Assembly (NCBI RefSeq): GCF_023343835.1
Contig: NC_064439.1
Coordinates: 20,593,433 to 20,657,432, forward strand
From: Lagopus muta
Taxonomy: Eukaryota; Chordata; Aves; Galliformes; Phasianidae
Direction of reading: 5' to 3'
DNA length: 64,000 nt
Shown here in pieces: positions 1 to 12,400 of the stretch. The notes under the pieces were generated by a model that was not told the origin of the DNA, did no database searches, and saw only the letters and a program-made list of their open reading frames with translations. Each line of letters opens with the position of its first letter. Position 1 is the stretch's first letter. The translations under genes were made by a program, and so were the position numbers.

Positions 1-408
1 CTCTGGACCCTCTCCAACAGCTCCACGTCCTTCTTGTGTTGGAGGTCCCAGAACTGGACACAGTACTCCAGGTGGGGGTCTCAGGAGAGCAGAGTAGAGG
101 GGCAGAATCACCTCCTTTGACCTGCTGGTCACACTTCTCTTGATGTAAGCCGGGTTACAGCTGGTCTTTTGGGCTGCAAGCTGACTCATGCTGAGTCTTT
201 CATAAACTGACACCCCCAAATCCTTCTCCTCAGGGCTGCTCTCAAGCCATTCTCCACCCAGCCTGTATTTATTGCCCCATCCCAAGTGCAGACCTTGCAT
301 TTGGAAAGCTTGAACTTCATGAGGTTGGAATGGGCCCACCTCTCAGGAATGTCCAGGTACTTCTGGATGGCATCCCTTCCCTCTACAGAGTCAACTGCAC
401 CAAGGTAT
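1..408 (-). mobile_element. CR1 LINE fragment, - orientation
   Basis: Reads as reverse-complemented CR1: ggacacagtactccaggtgg, cccaaatccttctcctcagg and the following text are typical of the 3' part of CR1 ORF2 and its 3' UTR. The left end is cut by the window edge. It resembles the copy at 34622-35492. Confidence 0.85.
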
Positions 409-764
409 TATGATATATAAAAATTCCTCTGTACAATCAAGACTTTCCTGGATTGTACCTTTTCTTAACCACACATTTTAAATTTGGTATATGATCCAAT
501 CAATTAAAGGCAGCCAAAATATGCTTGAGATAGTTCACAGTCAAAAATACATATTTTTTATTTTTATTATTTTATTTTTATGGAGCTATTGGCAAAGAAA
601 TGGTTCAGTGTGAAAAAAGTATGAATTTTGTTTCAAGAAAATATTCCCTAGAGAAGTGTATATTCCATTACTCTCTCTACATTTAGAATACATTAAAAAT
701 CCTAGTTGTATAAAAAGCAGTATAAAAGATGAAAAGAGCAGGCAGATAAATCAAAGAATAATTT
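409..764. other. AT-rich spacer, nothing recognised
   Basis: AT-rich DNA between two CR1 fragments, with a short T/A-rich run near 550-580. No coding or RNA feature seen. Confidence 0.6.
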
Positions 765-1250
765 AGGCTGGAAGAAATCTCTACAGATCATATAGTCCAA
801 AACCCCCAAACAACCAGGGCCATCTTTGAAGTCTGACTCAATTTTAAAGCTAGGTGAGTTTGGAGCCATATCTAGCTGAGTTCTGAATATCTCCAAGGAC
901 ACAGATTCCACAGTCTCCCTGGGTAACCCAGTTCCAGAGCGTGACCAGGCCCACAGTGAAGGTAATTTTCTTCTCATTTTTCTTTCCCCTGTTGCAGTTC
1001 ATGTCTTTTGGTGCCTGTGCTTTTGCTGGGTACCCCCAGAGAAGAGCATACCACTTCCTTCTTTGTACCTTTCCATAAAAGAGGTGAAGGTATTAATTAA
1101 ATCCCCATTTAGCATTCTCAGCCTCTGCTTGCACATCATCCATTCCGGCCACAATGGCAGCAGCCCCTGTCAGACTCCTTTCAGGATGTCAATAGCTTTC
1201 TTGTACAGAGGATTCCAAAATGAATACAGATGTGGTCTTGCAGCACATTT
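765..1250 (-). mobile_element. Old CR1 fragment, - orientation
   Basis: The start (ggctggaagaaatctctacagatcat.tagtccaa) matches the reverse-complemented CR1 3' tail. Diverged matches follow (cacagattccacagtctccctgggtaacc, ttgcagcacatttagcag). It is much decayed, so the boundaries are approximate. Confidence 0.7.
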
Positions 1251-2520
1251 AGCAGCACATTTAAAATGGACATTTTACATTATTTTTTAATCACACTTTT
1301 GAGACACAGGCTTTTCAGAGCATGACGATGCTTTACATTTGTTCTACTCATCATCTTATAGCAAGTGGACAAATACCAACTAAAAAATACAGTGGAAAGC
1401 ATATGAACCAACAAAACACTTGCACTTACCTAGCACTAAGACAAACAAAGAAATAGATCCAACAGTCCCACAGCTTTATACATAACTACACCTGACATAG
1501 GCTTGTTCATATACATCATTCACATCATTTTTAATAAAATTTAAAACATGTATTTTCCAAGGCACTTAGGCTTTTTAGACAACAATAGTCATGGGAAGAA
1601 ATGTCCAATTATGAGAATGCACTCTGTAACATGTATAATAATATCCATTACAGGATTTGTAGGACTATCCCTAGAAGTTTTTCCACTCGGGCAAAACCAA
1701 TGGTATGCTGCTGCACACAGGAGACAGCAAAGTGATTAAACTTCAGGACAAAATCTGTAGGAAACCACATATCAGTAGCTCCTGAGCTCAGGAAAACTGG
1801 AAAACTAAGACAAGATCTTAATCTTTCATCTTTACACCTATACATTATAAGAGAAAACTATGCATATCCTCAAATTTTTGATGCATTGGTCACATTTTTC
1901 CCAGCACGTTATCTCTCTGAGCTACACTTTTAGCAGACTGTATCTAAACAGGTTAATTAGCTACTAACATCCTAAAACTGATAACAAAAAATACACATAC
2001 CTCTTTACCAACTGAAATTCTTTTCCCCAGAAAGCCATCTGTCATTACCTAGTCTTGAAAAAATATATGAAAGTATACTCTGACCTATGGAAGACTTGGA
2101 GCTGATGTGCTCACAGCATAGCTAACACAGACCTTCATAGAATTTATTGGTGAATTGAACATACCAATGCTATTCTAGTAGGTCACTGATCCTAGCTACT
2201 TTCTTATGTGCTAGACAACAAGTAGCTGCTTTACCAGTAATTGCAGGAAGCAAAAGGCGATTTAGCAAAGTGACTCAGAGAAAGGAGGGTACTGAGATTG
2301 GCAATGGGAAGCCATTTTGACAGCAAAGGTGTATAACAGTAGGAAAGCAGCCAGAAGGTGCTACTGCTGCAGATAAAGCATCATACATAGAAGGAAAGAA
2401 ATTAGGGAACAAAGTCCTGCTCAGATAAGCCATGAGTCTTAAGATATTACAGAAGTGATGAAATTTTATTCTGAGTGCAGCAGGCTATGTCACAGAAAAT
2501 ATTTTAAAATTGATTGCAGT
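1251..2520. other. Intergenic DNA without recognisable features
   Basis: AT-rich, no coding exon resembling a known vertebrate protein on either strand, and no tandem repeat. The short open frames have no supporting splice or homology signal. Confidence 0.5.
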
Positions 2521-2522
2521 GT

Positions 2523-3945
2523 CACAGAATATCCTGAGTTGGAAGGGACCCATAAGGATCACTGAGTCCAGAGTCCAACTCTTGGCTCTGCACAGGACCA
2601 ATCAAAAATCAGACCGCATGACTAAGATTCTTGTCTAGACGCTTGAACTCCAGCAGCTCGGTGTCATGACCACTTCCTTGGGGAGCCTGTTCCAGCACCT
2701 GACTACCCCCTGGTGAAGGACATTTTTCTGATATACAACCTGACGTGTCCTGACGCAGCTCCATGCCGTTGTTCCCTTGGCCCCGTCGCTGCCACAGAGA
2801 GCAGAGCTCAGCGCTGCCCCTCTGCTCCCTGTGTGAAGCTGCAGCTGCCATCAGGCCTCCCCTCCGCTTCTCTGCCCTGGGCTGAGCAAACTCAGGGACC
2901 TCAGTTGCCCCTCATACATCTTCCCCTCCAGACACTCAACATCTTTGTAGCCCTCCTTTAGACATTTCTAATACCTTTATGTCCTTTCTGACTGTGGCAC
3001 CCCAGTATTCAAAGGGAAGCCACACGAAAGCAGGGCAATGACTTCCTTTGATCAGCTCATCCCGTGCTTAGGTCCCACGATCCCGAAATTCTGCCAGCGA
3101 CACCAGCCTTGGAGCCATGTAATGACCTCTCGGGTCTTCCCGTTCCTTTTAATATTGATCATCCCTGCTACTGGAAGGATAGAGGAAAAAACTACCTGTG
3201 CACCAATCCTTTAGGCAATCTTCCAAAGTCCTAAAGTCCTTTTTGACCACCCTTGGACTTCTCTTAGCTATCTCATAACTGCCAAAATGAGAAAAACAAT
3301 AATGGGTAATAATCAGAGGGCTGAACCAGCCAAGTGATTTTTCTAGTGGTGTCTCTTAGCTGGACTCTACAGAAGCAGCAGACTTCCCTATGAGTTTAAT
3401 CTGGGCGGCGATCCTCAGTTCCCCTCAGATGGGAGTCCCTTATAACAGTAGCTCTTCTCTTCCTGATGAAGATTGCTGTGACATAGGAGTAGGCTGACTT
3501 GCCCCAGGTGACCCCTCCAACCTGGATGGACCTTCATCCACATTGTACACCTGGTGTGTAGGGGCACCTGGGAAAGTGACATAGGCAGGGAGAGGGCTAA
3601 TCTGTCACACCAGGTAGAAACCTGCTTCCATTCCGTCGTCTCTTAGATATCCTCCTTTCTGCTGGTGGCATGAGAGTAGGGCAACCCTTGTTTCTTGTGT
3701 TATGACTGGGTAATGAGTCTGCCTCAGGGGTGGACGGTAGAGTATGACTCCACCAATCAAATCCTTCTCTGATTTCCTGAAGCTCCTCAGCCTGCCCACC
3801 TTCTCTGAAAGCTCTGCGACCAGGTTGAGCAGTTCTTCAACCTGAACAGATCTTCCACAGGTGTACTGTCGTGGTTTTATACTGCTGCTGCTTTCAGGCA
3901 CTGACTGAAGACTCGAGCACATCCTGCATCTCAAAACTCAGATGG
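2523..3945 (-). mobile_element. CR1 element(s), - orientation, with an ORF1-like segment
   Basis: 2523-3040 is clear reverse-complemented CR1 3' region (cacagaatatcctgagttggaa, then ccttggggagcctgttcc). 3605-3934 read on the - strand encodes a stretch with VEELLNLVAELSEKVGRLRS, a heptad-like segment that matches VDDLLSLVVELKEEVERLRS in the + strand CR1 at 26.9 kb. I infer CR1 ORF1. The middle (about 3120-3560) is less certain, so this may be one internally deleted element or two fragments. Confidence 0.65.
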
Positions 3946-5173
3946 CTGTATGTTCCCTCAGGAACACCCATCTGGGTGGCTGCATCGCTTCCTGTGGCTG
4001 GAGAGGCCACATGAGACTCAGAGGACAAGGCTTTTTGCCCACTGGATACCATGGCAGATCTTGTGAACAGGTCACAATCACTGTTGGAAACCACAGAGAC
4101 TGGTGCCCAGTGATGCTAAAGCCATGAAGAAAGCAAAGAAAGGGGATATGGTTCCTTTTACAACATTTTCTGTCTTTAATATCTCTAGATATGAACAGTT
4201 TTAGATTATGATCCTCTTCTGAGGTTTAGCACAAGAGTAGGATTAAGCAGCAATTCAGCAGATGAACAACTCATTTTTTCCCAATTTGCTTTCACAGTGT
4301 CCATGCTAGGTGTGCTCCTGTGTAAGTACAATATTGAGGAACAACACAGAAAACAAAATTCTCCTTGTTTTCATCACTACAGTCTAAACAGAATATTAGC
4401 ATATCTTGCTGTTATCTAAAATGCGTGGATGGAAAATTTTTGGCTAGGCCCCAACTCAAATAACAGCATAGCAATACTCATTGCTACAACTAAAGGCTTT
4501 AAGGCAGCATTTCAAAAATTTGCCATTTGGGATTCAGTTTATGAAACAGTGGTCTCTCTTATTTCACAATTACTAATGCTTCACGGCAAGAATGATCAAG
4601 AGATAGTATAATTACCAAGGATTGCAAAAATCACACGCAATGTTTTCTATCACATGCTGACTTTGCCATGTTCCAAGCTCAATTCTCAACTGTGAAGTGA
4701 AATCTTAAGTAAGCCTTAAGTTTGCTTAAAAATAACTGTTGCATACTGCAAAACTTCTTAAATTGTTTTGTTTTATTTTGTTTTGAAGAACGAGATTACA
4801 TCTCCTGCCTCTTGAATGACGCAGATAGCCTAACATGCACCTCAGCCTCCTATCTGCAATAGCAATGTCACATCCAACAGCTTTTTATAAATTGCTGAGA
4901 GGCGTTCCTTGAGGCCTCAAGGTCTCAGCAGCTCTTCCAGGCAGTGATGTCCCCCAAGGACAAAGGTGTGGTACACCTGTGTTGAGCCATGGCTACCCGC
5001 TGCACATTGCTCACCTCTACATATGGGTAGCAGCGGCACTTCTGGAGGTGCCAAAGGGCAGTCCTGCAGGTGACTTAAGGCAGAAAGCTCATTAACCATA
5101 GCCAAGTAGGATTGGGAGGCCTTGTGTTGCTTGCTTGAGCCATAAGCGTAGCGCAGCGCTTGCTTCCAGGAGC
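3946..5173. other. Intergenic DNA upstream of CROT, little recognisable
   Basis: The first 150 bases may extend the CR1 ORF1 copy. The rest shows no confident gene. In mammals a non-coding transcript starts divergently from the CROT promoter; nothing here confirms or excludes one. Confidence 0.45.
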
Positions 5174-5301
5174 GAGGGCTGCTCTTACTCCCACTCTTAG
5201 CCTTGCTGCCTGTTCACATTCACCCTCCTCTTCTGCAGAGGGCTGCTCTTACTTCCACTCTTAGCCTTGCTGCCCGTTCACATTCATCCTCCTCTTCTGC
5301 A
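5174..5301. repeat. 64-bp tandem duplication upstream of the CpG island
   Basis: Two adjacent copies (5174-5237 and 5238-5301) of a 64-bp unit that begins gagggctgctcttact and ends cctcttctgcag, differing at about three positions. The start of a third copy (agctgctc) follows. The unit is pyrimidine-rich on the + strand. Confidence 0.9.
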
Positions 5302-5309
5302 GAGCTGCT

Positions 5310-6050
5310 CATCGCACCGCTACCCCAAAGGTTCCTCCGCACTCTCCCTGGCTGACCACTCACCCAGGGCAGCGGAACCCCTGAGGACCGGCCTGAGCTC
5401 CTTACAGGTCCCATAGCCCCGAGCGTAGCCCACGGGGGATCTCAGGAGACGACCACACACGGCCCCCCGAGGCACACCGCCGGGACCCCTCACGCAGGGC
5501 GCACACGGCGCACGCCAAGCAGAAGCCGGTTCCTCCTTTCCCTCCCATCCCCGAGCCCAGCAGCGCCCCCCGAGCCGCTGAGCTCCGCGAAGCCGCTTCC
5601 CCTGCAGTTCCGCAGGGCCCCCAGCCCCGGCCGCCTGCGCACGGCCGCCCCGCCCCGCCCCACCCCGCCGTGTTTCCGGGCCCGCTTGGAAGTGGGGCAG
5701 AGGTAAGGGCGGGCGGGGAGCGATCGGCCGCGGAAGGCGGCGGCTCGGGGAGGTGAGCGGTGCTCGAGAGGGAGCGGTACGGGCCGGGCAGCGCCGTGGC
5801 TGGGCTGATTCCGTGCTTCTCTGGGCCGAGGCCCTGAGCCGACGTGTAAACTCGCCGTGGTGCGGTGGCAGCGGCCTCGGGCCTCGCGTGGGCCCATCTC
5901 GCTCGGGGCTCGAAGGTTCGGTCGGGTAACGGCCCCTCAGCGGCTGCTCGGCAGCGCGGGTAGGTAGGCGGCGGGCTGGAGGTGTGCGAGGGGTTTGGGG
6001 GACGTAGCAGGGTGGGTCGGGGGCGAGCTGCTTGCGTTTTGAGAAGGAAA
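5310..6050. promoter_or_regulatory. CROT: CpG island, CROT promoter and non-coding exon 1 region
   Basis: An abrupt switch from AT-rich DNA to very GC- and CpG-dense sequence. It includes a CCCCGCCCCGCCCC run of Sp1-type GC boxes at about 5648-5661, has no TATA box, and returns to AT-rich DNA near 6050. The first coding exon lies 0.3 kb downstream and begins with a splice acceptor, so a non-coding exon 1 must come from this island. Candidate donors are GAG|GTAAGG at 5703 and GAG|GTGAGC at 5753; I cannot choose between them or place the start site. Short open frames on the - strand here look like GC-rich chance frames. Confidence 0.8.
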
Positions 6051-6313
6051 AGGCGTAGTTTTGAGTTTATTAGTTAGAATTAACCAAGAAAGAAGCGGTT
6101 GGGAGCCCTTTGGTCAACGTTCCCCTGATGTGTATATGCTTCTGAGGCTGCTGGCCAACAGAATCCTCAAGTTTGGGTGTTGTTCATAGAGATTCCTATG
6201 ACGTATGCCTTTAACTGTGTGAATGAAATAAAGAAAGGAAAATAAAAAAGGAATAGGGAGGCAGCGTAGCATTTATCTGCAGCGTCATTAATATACCTAA
6301 TATCGTGCTGCAG

Positions 6314-6437
6314 GTCTACAGCATGGAAAAGCAAGTGCTCGAGTCCTCTGAAGAGCGAACGTTTCAGTACCAAGATTCCCTGCCTCCGCTGCCTGTACCT
6401 CCTCTGGATGAATCTTTAAGTAAATACCTTGATTCAG
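6314..6437 (+). CDS. CROT: CROT exon 2 (first coding exon)
   Basis: Coding part 6323-6437, residues 1-38 plus one base. Encodes the N-terminus with the LPPLPVPPL..SL..Y acyltransferase family signature 1. The acceptor is CAG ending at 6313; another CAG ending at 6319 would serve equally and leaves the protein unchanged. The donor is CAG|GTAATG at 6438. Confidence 0.93.
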
Positions 6438-9400
6438 GTAATGATTTAACAGTGGAGTGGTGTGTGCACATGGAACCAGGCTGATATTTGCCAGGTAGTG
6501 TTCGTATGCAGCTTGTACCAGCTGCCGTGACTCTGGAGGTTGAGGAGGGGGATGGAATTTCGTCATGTTTGGGGCACAGCATCACTTTCAAATTTGGAAA
6601 CTAAGTGCCCAGAGCAACTTACGTGAAAGCTCCCACCTTAACCGCTTGTCCTTTCTTCTTCAGCAAGAGGGGAATTGGGTGTATAAGATGGTTACCTTCT
6701 ATTGGTTTTTATTTTCGTGTCTTTTTCCCCTCCAGAGGGCTTTTTTTTTTTTTTTTTTTTTCCCCACAGCTATGTCTAATAAAAAATATTCTGCCCTCTA
6801 CAAGTTTTGTTTTGTGTCATGACTACTTGGCCTGTTCATGACTGTGTTTGCACAGAATCTTTGTGTTTAAAGATTTTTTAAAAAAAGGTTAAGAAAAAAA
6901 AAAGTGATTTCAAACTTTTTTTTTTGGTAATTAAATGGTGTTTCTCACATTAATACTATTAATTACAGAGCAGTAGGAAGAAGCATCAATGGGCATTTTT
7001 TGATAATTTAACTTAAGGAGATTTCTGCTTTGACAAGCCTAAAGAAAACAGCATCAGAGAAATTTTGAAAACATCAGTGGAAATGTATCTAGCTTTGTTT
7101 ATAAAACTAAGCTGACTTGTCAGAGCAACTTTGATATACTGGGGAGGGTGAAGGTAGCCATTATCTTCAGATTTCTTTCCTATGCTCCTTTAACCATTTT
7201 CAGAACTCAGAGATATTGAGCTTTTCTCTTGAATGTCTGCCATGTCTTACCATCTTACCTGTAATAGAGAAATGGTAGCAGTAAAACCTGAAGTTTTGTC
7301 CCTAGCACGGTCCTTTGTTACATCATAGTCTCTTTTTCCCAAATCAACAAATCCCTAAATTCAGAGTTCTCTTTTATCCTGGGCATAGTAGGAACCTCCC
7401 CATCAGAGGAATAGTTGATAGGTTTTCTTTGTTGTTCCTAATTACATAACTTCTTGATGCAGAATGATGAAATAGTGTTTTTTGAGGGGTAGAGGTTGAT
7501 GTCATAACAAAATGCTTTTGTTCTGTTGCAGTGTAGGTTAACTTAAATTGTGTTGTAATGGTACTGAATGTGCAATAACAATTACCCTTTAGAGCTTAAT
7601 TTTGTAAATCTATCTGGCTTTCCAAGTTAATAAATAACTCTCCTGGAATGATGATACCTGACTGAATTTGTTTGCTCTTGTTTTCTGCTTCTCATCAGTT
7701 TTTTCATAAGTAGCTTATCACACTTTTCCTCAATTGAATTTTTTTTTTCCATGCTGAAGTTGTTTTCTACTTTCTGGTCCTCGTACATAAGCCATCCTGT
7801 AATTTTGATCGCTGTTGTTGATCTTCTTTAGTCTGTCTTCAAGTTGAAGGAAAGTTATTTCAGTGCTCTTTCAATGCTGTCTCCCTTTACATCCTCATAG
7901 GTAAGCTCAGGAAGTGTGGGGTGATGAGTGGACAGTGAGGTGGATTGAGAACTGGCTACAGAGCTCAGAGGGCTGTGTTCAGTAGCGCAGAGTCCAGTGT
8001 AAGGCCTGTAGCTAGTGGTGTTCCCCAGGGGTTGGTGCTGGTTCCAGTCACGTTCAATATCTTCGTCTGTGATCTCAATGGAGGAATAGGGTGCACTCAC
8101 AGCAAGCTTGTTGATGATACAAAGCTGGGAGGAGTGGCTGACATGCCAGAAGACTGTGCTGCCATTCAGCAGGACCTGGACAGGCTGGAGAGTTGGGTGG
8201 AGAGAAACCTCACTGATTTCAGCAAAGGGAGTGTAGGCTTCTTCAGAGGGATTTGAACATCCAAATGACCCTTTACAGTGCTCTGAATCATTCCTTGAGA
8301 ATGCTTGTCCTCTCTTGGTCAGAGGAGAACCCTGGGCACTTCACATGAGTCACTGTGCCTGATGGTAAAGCACTTATCTGTTTAAAGCCAGTCAACTGGA
8401 AAATCTGGATCTCAGATGGTATCCTGCTCAAAGCCTTACAGTAGCTGCCTGCTCTGGATTCAGAATGATTAACTTTGTTTTGAAGAAAGAAGTTGGATGT
8501 AACCACATTTTTTAGCCTTTCAGTTCAGGTGAAGTTTAGACTCAGAAACTTCAACTCAGTTCAAGAGTATGAAAACCCCAAGCCTTGGCCTTCTAGAAAG
8601 GTTCCTTAACTATAGTCAACTGAAGCCATCAGTCATGGGATACTTATTGTTCATGAATAGAGCTGATCTCTATGCAGAAGTGAAGACAAGATATATGGGT
8701 CCAGAGACAGTCCAGGTATTTCACTGAAGTCTAGTGAGTGAGGATCTGAGTTTTGCTCCTTCCTTCTATTGCCTTTCCTTTCTACATCCGATTGAGTTGT
8801 TTTTATATGGAAAGGATTCACACGATCATAGAATTGTTGTCTGAATGGTTAATCTAAATCAAATTCCTGTTTAAAGGTCGTTCAGTTAAGTTTGCTCTAG
8901 TGTTGCTTAGCTGTGTTTTGAATCCCTGCAATGCTGGAGATTCCACAATCTCCTTGTGCAGTCAGTTTGATCACCCTCAATTAATGGGGGAGGAGGATGA
9001 ATAAAAACAAACAAGCCCCACCATCAACAAATAAGCCCTCATATTTTTCTTGTCAGAGACTTCCTGTATTGCAGCTTGAGTCCATTTTTCTCTTATCCTA
9101 ATCCTGTGCACATGGGAAGAGTCATGCTTTACTTTTGCTATGTGTTGCCGTTTGCATTCTCTTTGTAAGCTGAACAGACTTGGTTCTCACCCTCATCTGA
9201 GCATCATGTCCACCCAGTCCTCAAGACATCTTGGTTATACCTCAAATAAATAGCACCTGTGATGTCCATGTTTTGTTTCATTTTGTTTTTTTTTTCCCCC
9301 ATGAAATCTGTAAAATACCAATAAGACTTGCACTGTACTGTTCTGGACATAAGGGAGCTAGGATGTAGCTCAAATGGGTCTTTGCTTTTCTCCTTAAGAT

Positions 9401-12400
9401 AGGTAATTAAAAATACTGGAATTCTTTCTAAGATCACCATAAAAATGAAATCATGTTGAAAGGAAGGCCTAGCCTTGGTGGAGGAGGATCAGCAGAGGGG
9501 GTGCTTAGAGAAATTGGATATGAGTGATTTCAAAGGCTTGAATGGGGTGGATGTGCCTGTGATTGCTGAGGGAGCTGGGCTTTGTCACTGAGATACCACT
9601 TTTGATCATCTTTGAAAGATCATTTTAACTGGAGAGTGTTCTTGAGGGGAAAAAGGCGAGTGCCTCCACTGCTCAAGAAGAAAGATCTGGGGAACTGCAG
9701 ATCAGTCACCCTTGATCTCTGGGATGGTGATGTAGCAAATAATCCTGAAAACAACCTCCAAAAAAGGAGGACAAGGAAGTGACTGGGTCAGCATTGATTA
9801 ATGAAGAGGAAATCATGCTTACCAACCTCATAATCTTTTATGATGAGACGACCGTCGTGCAATTTGCTATGCTGCTTGAATATAGGAATCTCACATAGAG
9901 CTTTCTTAACATAAGAAGCTAAATTTGCCAAGGCCTAAGGGTGCATGCAGGCCACTGAACTTCTACCCACTTAGGAGCAGGAGCAAACTGAAATATAAGA
10001 AAAACTCCATTGTGCGGATTTAGCAGCCTTGAAGATGAGAGAAAACAGCGTGTCTAGAGACAGTGATGGGAGTCAACTCAGAGCAGAAAGACCCCCAGCC
10101 TTGGTATGGCTGGTCTGGACCCCCAGATAAGGGTTGGGGGATATACAGTATAAAGACTGTATAAGTGCCTAGGGATTTCTGTATTTGTGGCCTATCCTCA
10201 GAGGTGCCCAGCTTGAATTGTTGCTGTAACTTAAATTCTGCAGAAGAGATATATATATATGGCTTATGTCTTATTTACATTATAGAAACCTATTGCTGAA
10301 CAGTGTACGTTGCTTATAGCTGAACTGGTAATATATGGCCTAGATAGTGAACAGTCAGGTGGACTGAAAACACTCTCAGCTCCTGGGCTCAAAGGTTTAT
10401 GATCAGCAGCACACATTCCAGGTATAGGCGAGTCCCGTATCCTTAGAAGCATTAAAAGCCGGGTGGGATGGGATGGGACTTTGGGCCGCTTGATCTAGTG
10501 CAAGGTGTCCCCATTGCTGACATGGGATTTGGGCTAGATTGTCTTTAGAATGGCTTGGATTGGAAGGGATCTCTATGTTGGAACAGAATGCTGTGTTCAT
10601 TTCTGGGCTCGCAAGGACAAATGAGACATGCACATGAAGGAGCAAGAGTAGTGTAGGGCTGTGAAGGTGATTAAGGGTTTGGTTTATCTGAGGTGATATT
10701 GTTCAGCCTGGAAGGACTTTGCAAAGTGTATAAATACCTGCTGGGGGTGGATAAAGAAGGCAGAGCCAGACTCATTGCAGTGGTGTTAAGTGAGAGCAAG
10801 AGGCAATGGGCACAGACTGAAATTCAAGGCATTCTATTTACATGCAAGAAAACTTACTGTACTATGAGGATGGTTGCGCACTGGAGTAGATTGCTACTGG
10901 GGAGGTTGCATGTCTATGAAGGTTTTCAAAGCCCATTAAAGCCCTGAGCGGCCTGCTGTAGCTAACTCTGCTGAGCTGGGGTGTTGGGCTAGATGGTCTC
11001 CTGAGCTCCTTCCAACTTCAGCTTCGCAATTCTGTGCAGAAGAAAAAAGTGGTTGCAATCAAGCAGTCATTATTCCAGTGGGATATAGCAGGAGGACCTT
11101 GCCCTGCTTTGTTTCTCCCGAGAGGTAGATCAAAGATAATACGGATACTTGTTTAGTTTTTAGTAACTGTGTATCTTTCCTCCTTTCTTTGCACTGGTAA
11201 GCTGATCACAAGTTTATTGCAAGAGAGACAGATGAGAAGGTGATTTACATCGGTGTTCAGCAGCCTCAAATATGAATCAGAACTCATTGTGTAGGCACTG
11301 AGTGAGCAGAACTGCCACACCCCCATTCTGTCTGCCTGTGATATGCCAATCTATGTATAAAAATACTAGAAAACATGTTATATGCAAGGTTATTTGTGAG
11401 AAAACACTGAGATACACCCATGTACTGACTGGCAGTGTTTGCTGCTGACCATAGATATCATTACTGTCATCAGAAAGCCTCCTAAAACCCTTTTTATCAT
11501 GACATATTGTGCAAATGTTTACAGCCTGTATTATTGTGTATGATCTGAGAAAAATCCAAGAGTATTTTAACACATAAAAATTGGGTATCACTAACTGCCA
11601 TTATCATTGAAGTAGGGGGAACATAGGAGAATTGATGAGTAAAGTGCTTGTAGTCTGTGAATGGGCTTGAATATAAGAGCAAGTAGCGTACAGATGGTGC
11701 AGTAAGGTAACAGACATGTATGGCTCAGTGTATTAATTTATAAGCAAAGTTCCCATAAACTTACCTATTATTGAATTCAGCTGGTGGAATTGCAGGGCTG
11801 CATAATATTTCCAGCTAGAGTTCAAAATGTATTGGATGTAGTTATCTGGTAAATATTTCATCTACTGATCCCTGAATTTGTTTAAAAGTATGCATGTATG
11901 TCTTTATTAGAACACACTGTGATTTATTTATAGCTTTTAAAAGGAGTCCTGTCCACTCCATCCCCCCTAAAATGCATGTTTTAGACAAGCAAATCTTGAG
12001 TGCTTTCATCTACTCCCTTGCCTGTGACATCTGAATCCTGGAATATGTCTCAGCATGCAGTTGTTTTTAAATACATCTCCTTTTTGCAGTGAAGCCATTT
12101 CTAAATCAAGAAGAATATCAAAGAACAGAGGATATTGTTAAAAAATTTGAAAATGGGATTGGCAAAGAGCTGCATCAGAAACTACTGGAAAGAGCTAAAA
12201 CCAGGAGGAATTGGGTACGTATGTAGATATGCAAATATCATAATTCAGCTTATTCCTCAGTTTTGTAGGTGTGTTACTCTGCTGCTAGGAAGGAAGATAG
12301 CAGTATCTTTTTGGAGAACAAGTGGTTAGTTGCTGGTTGGCATATAATTTTGAGAGACTCTTAGCTATGATTTTTTTTTAATCTTACGGTCTCCCTTATG

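Noticed and set aside
5490..5897. A 135-codon - strand open frame in the CpG island
   Set aside because: Long open frames arise easily in very GC-rich DNA. It is Arg/Pro/Gly-rich with no recognisable domain and overlaps the probable CROT promoter and exon 1.
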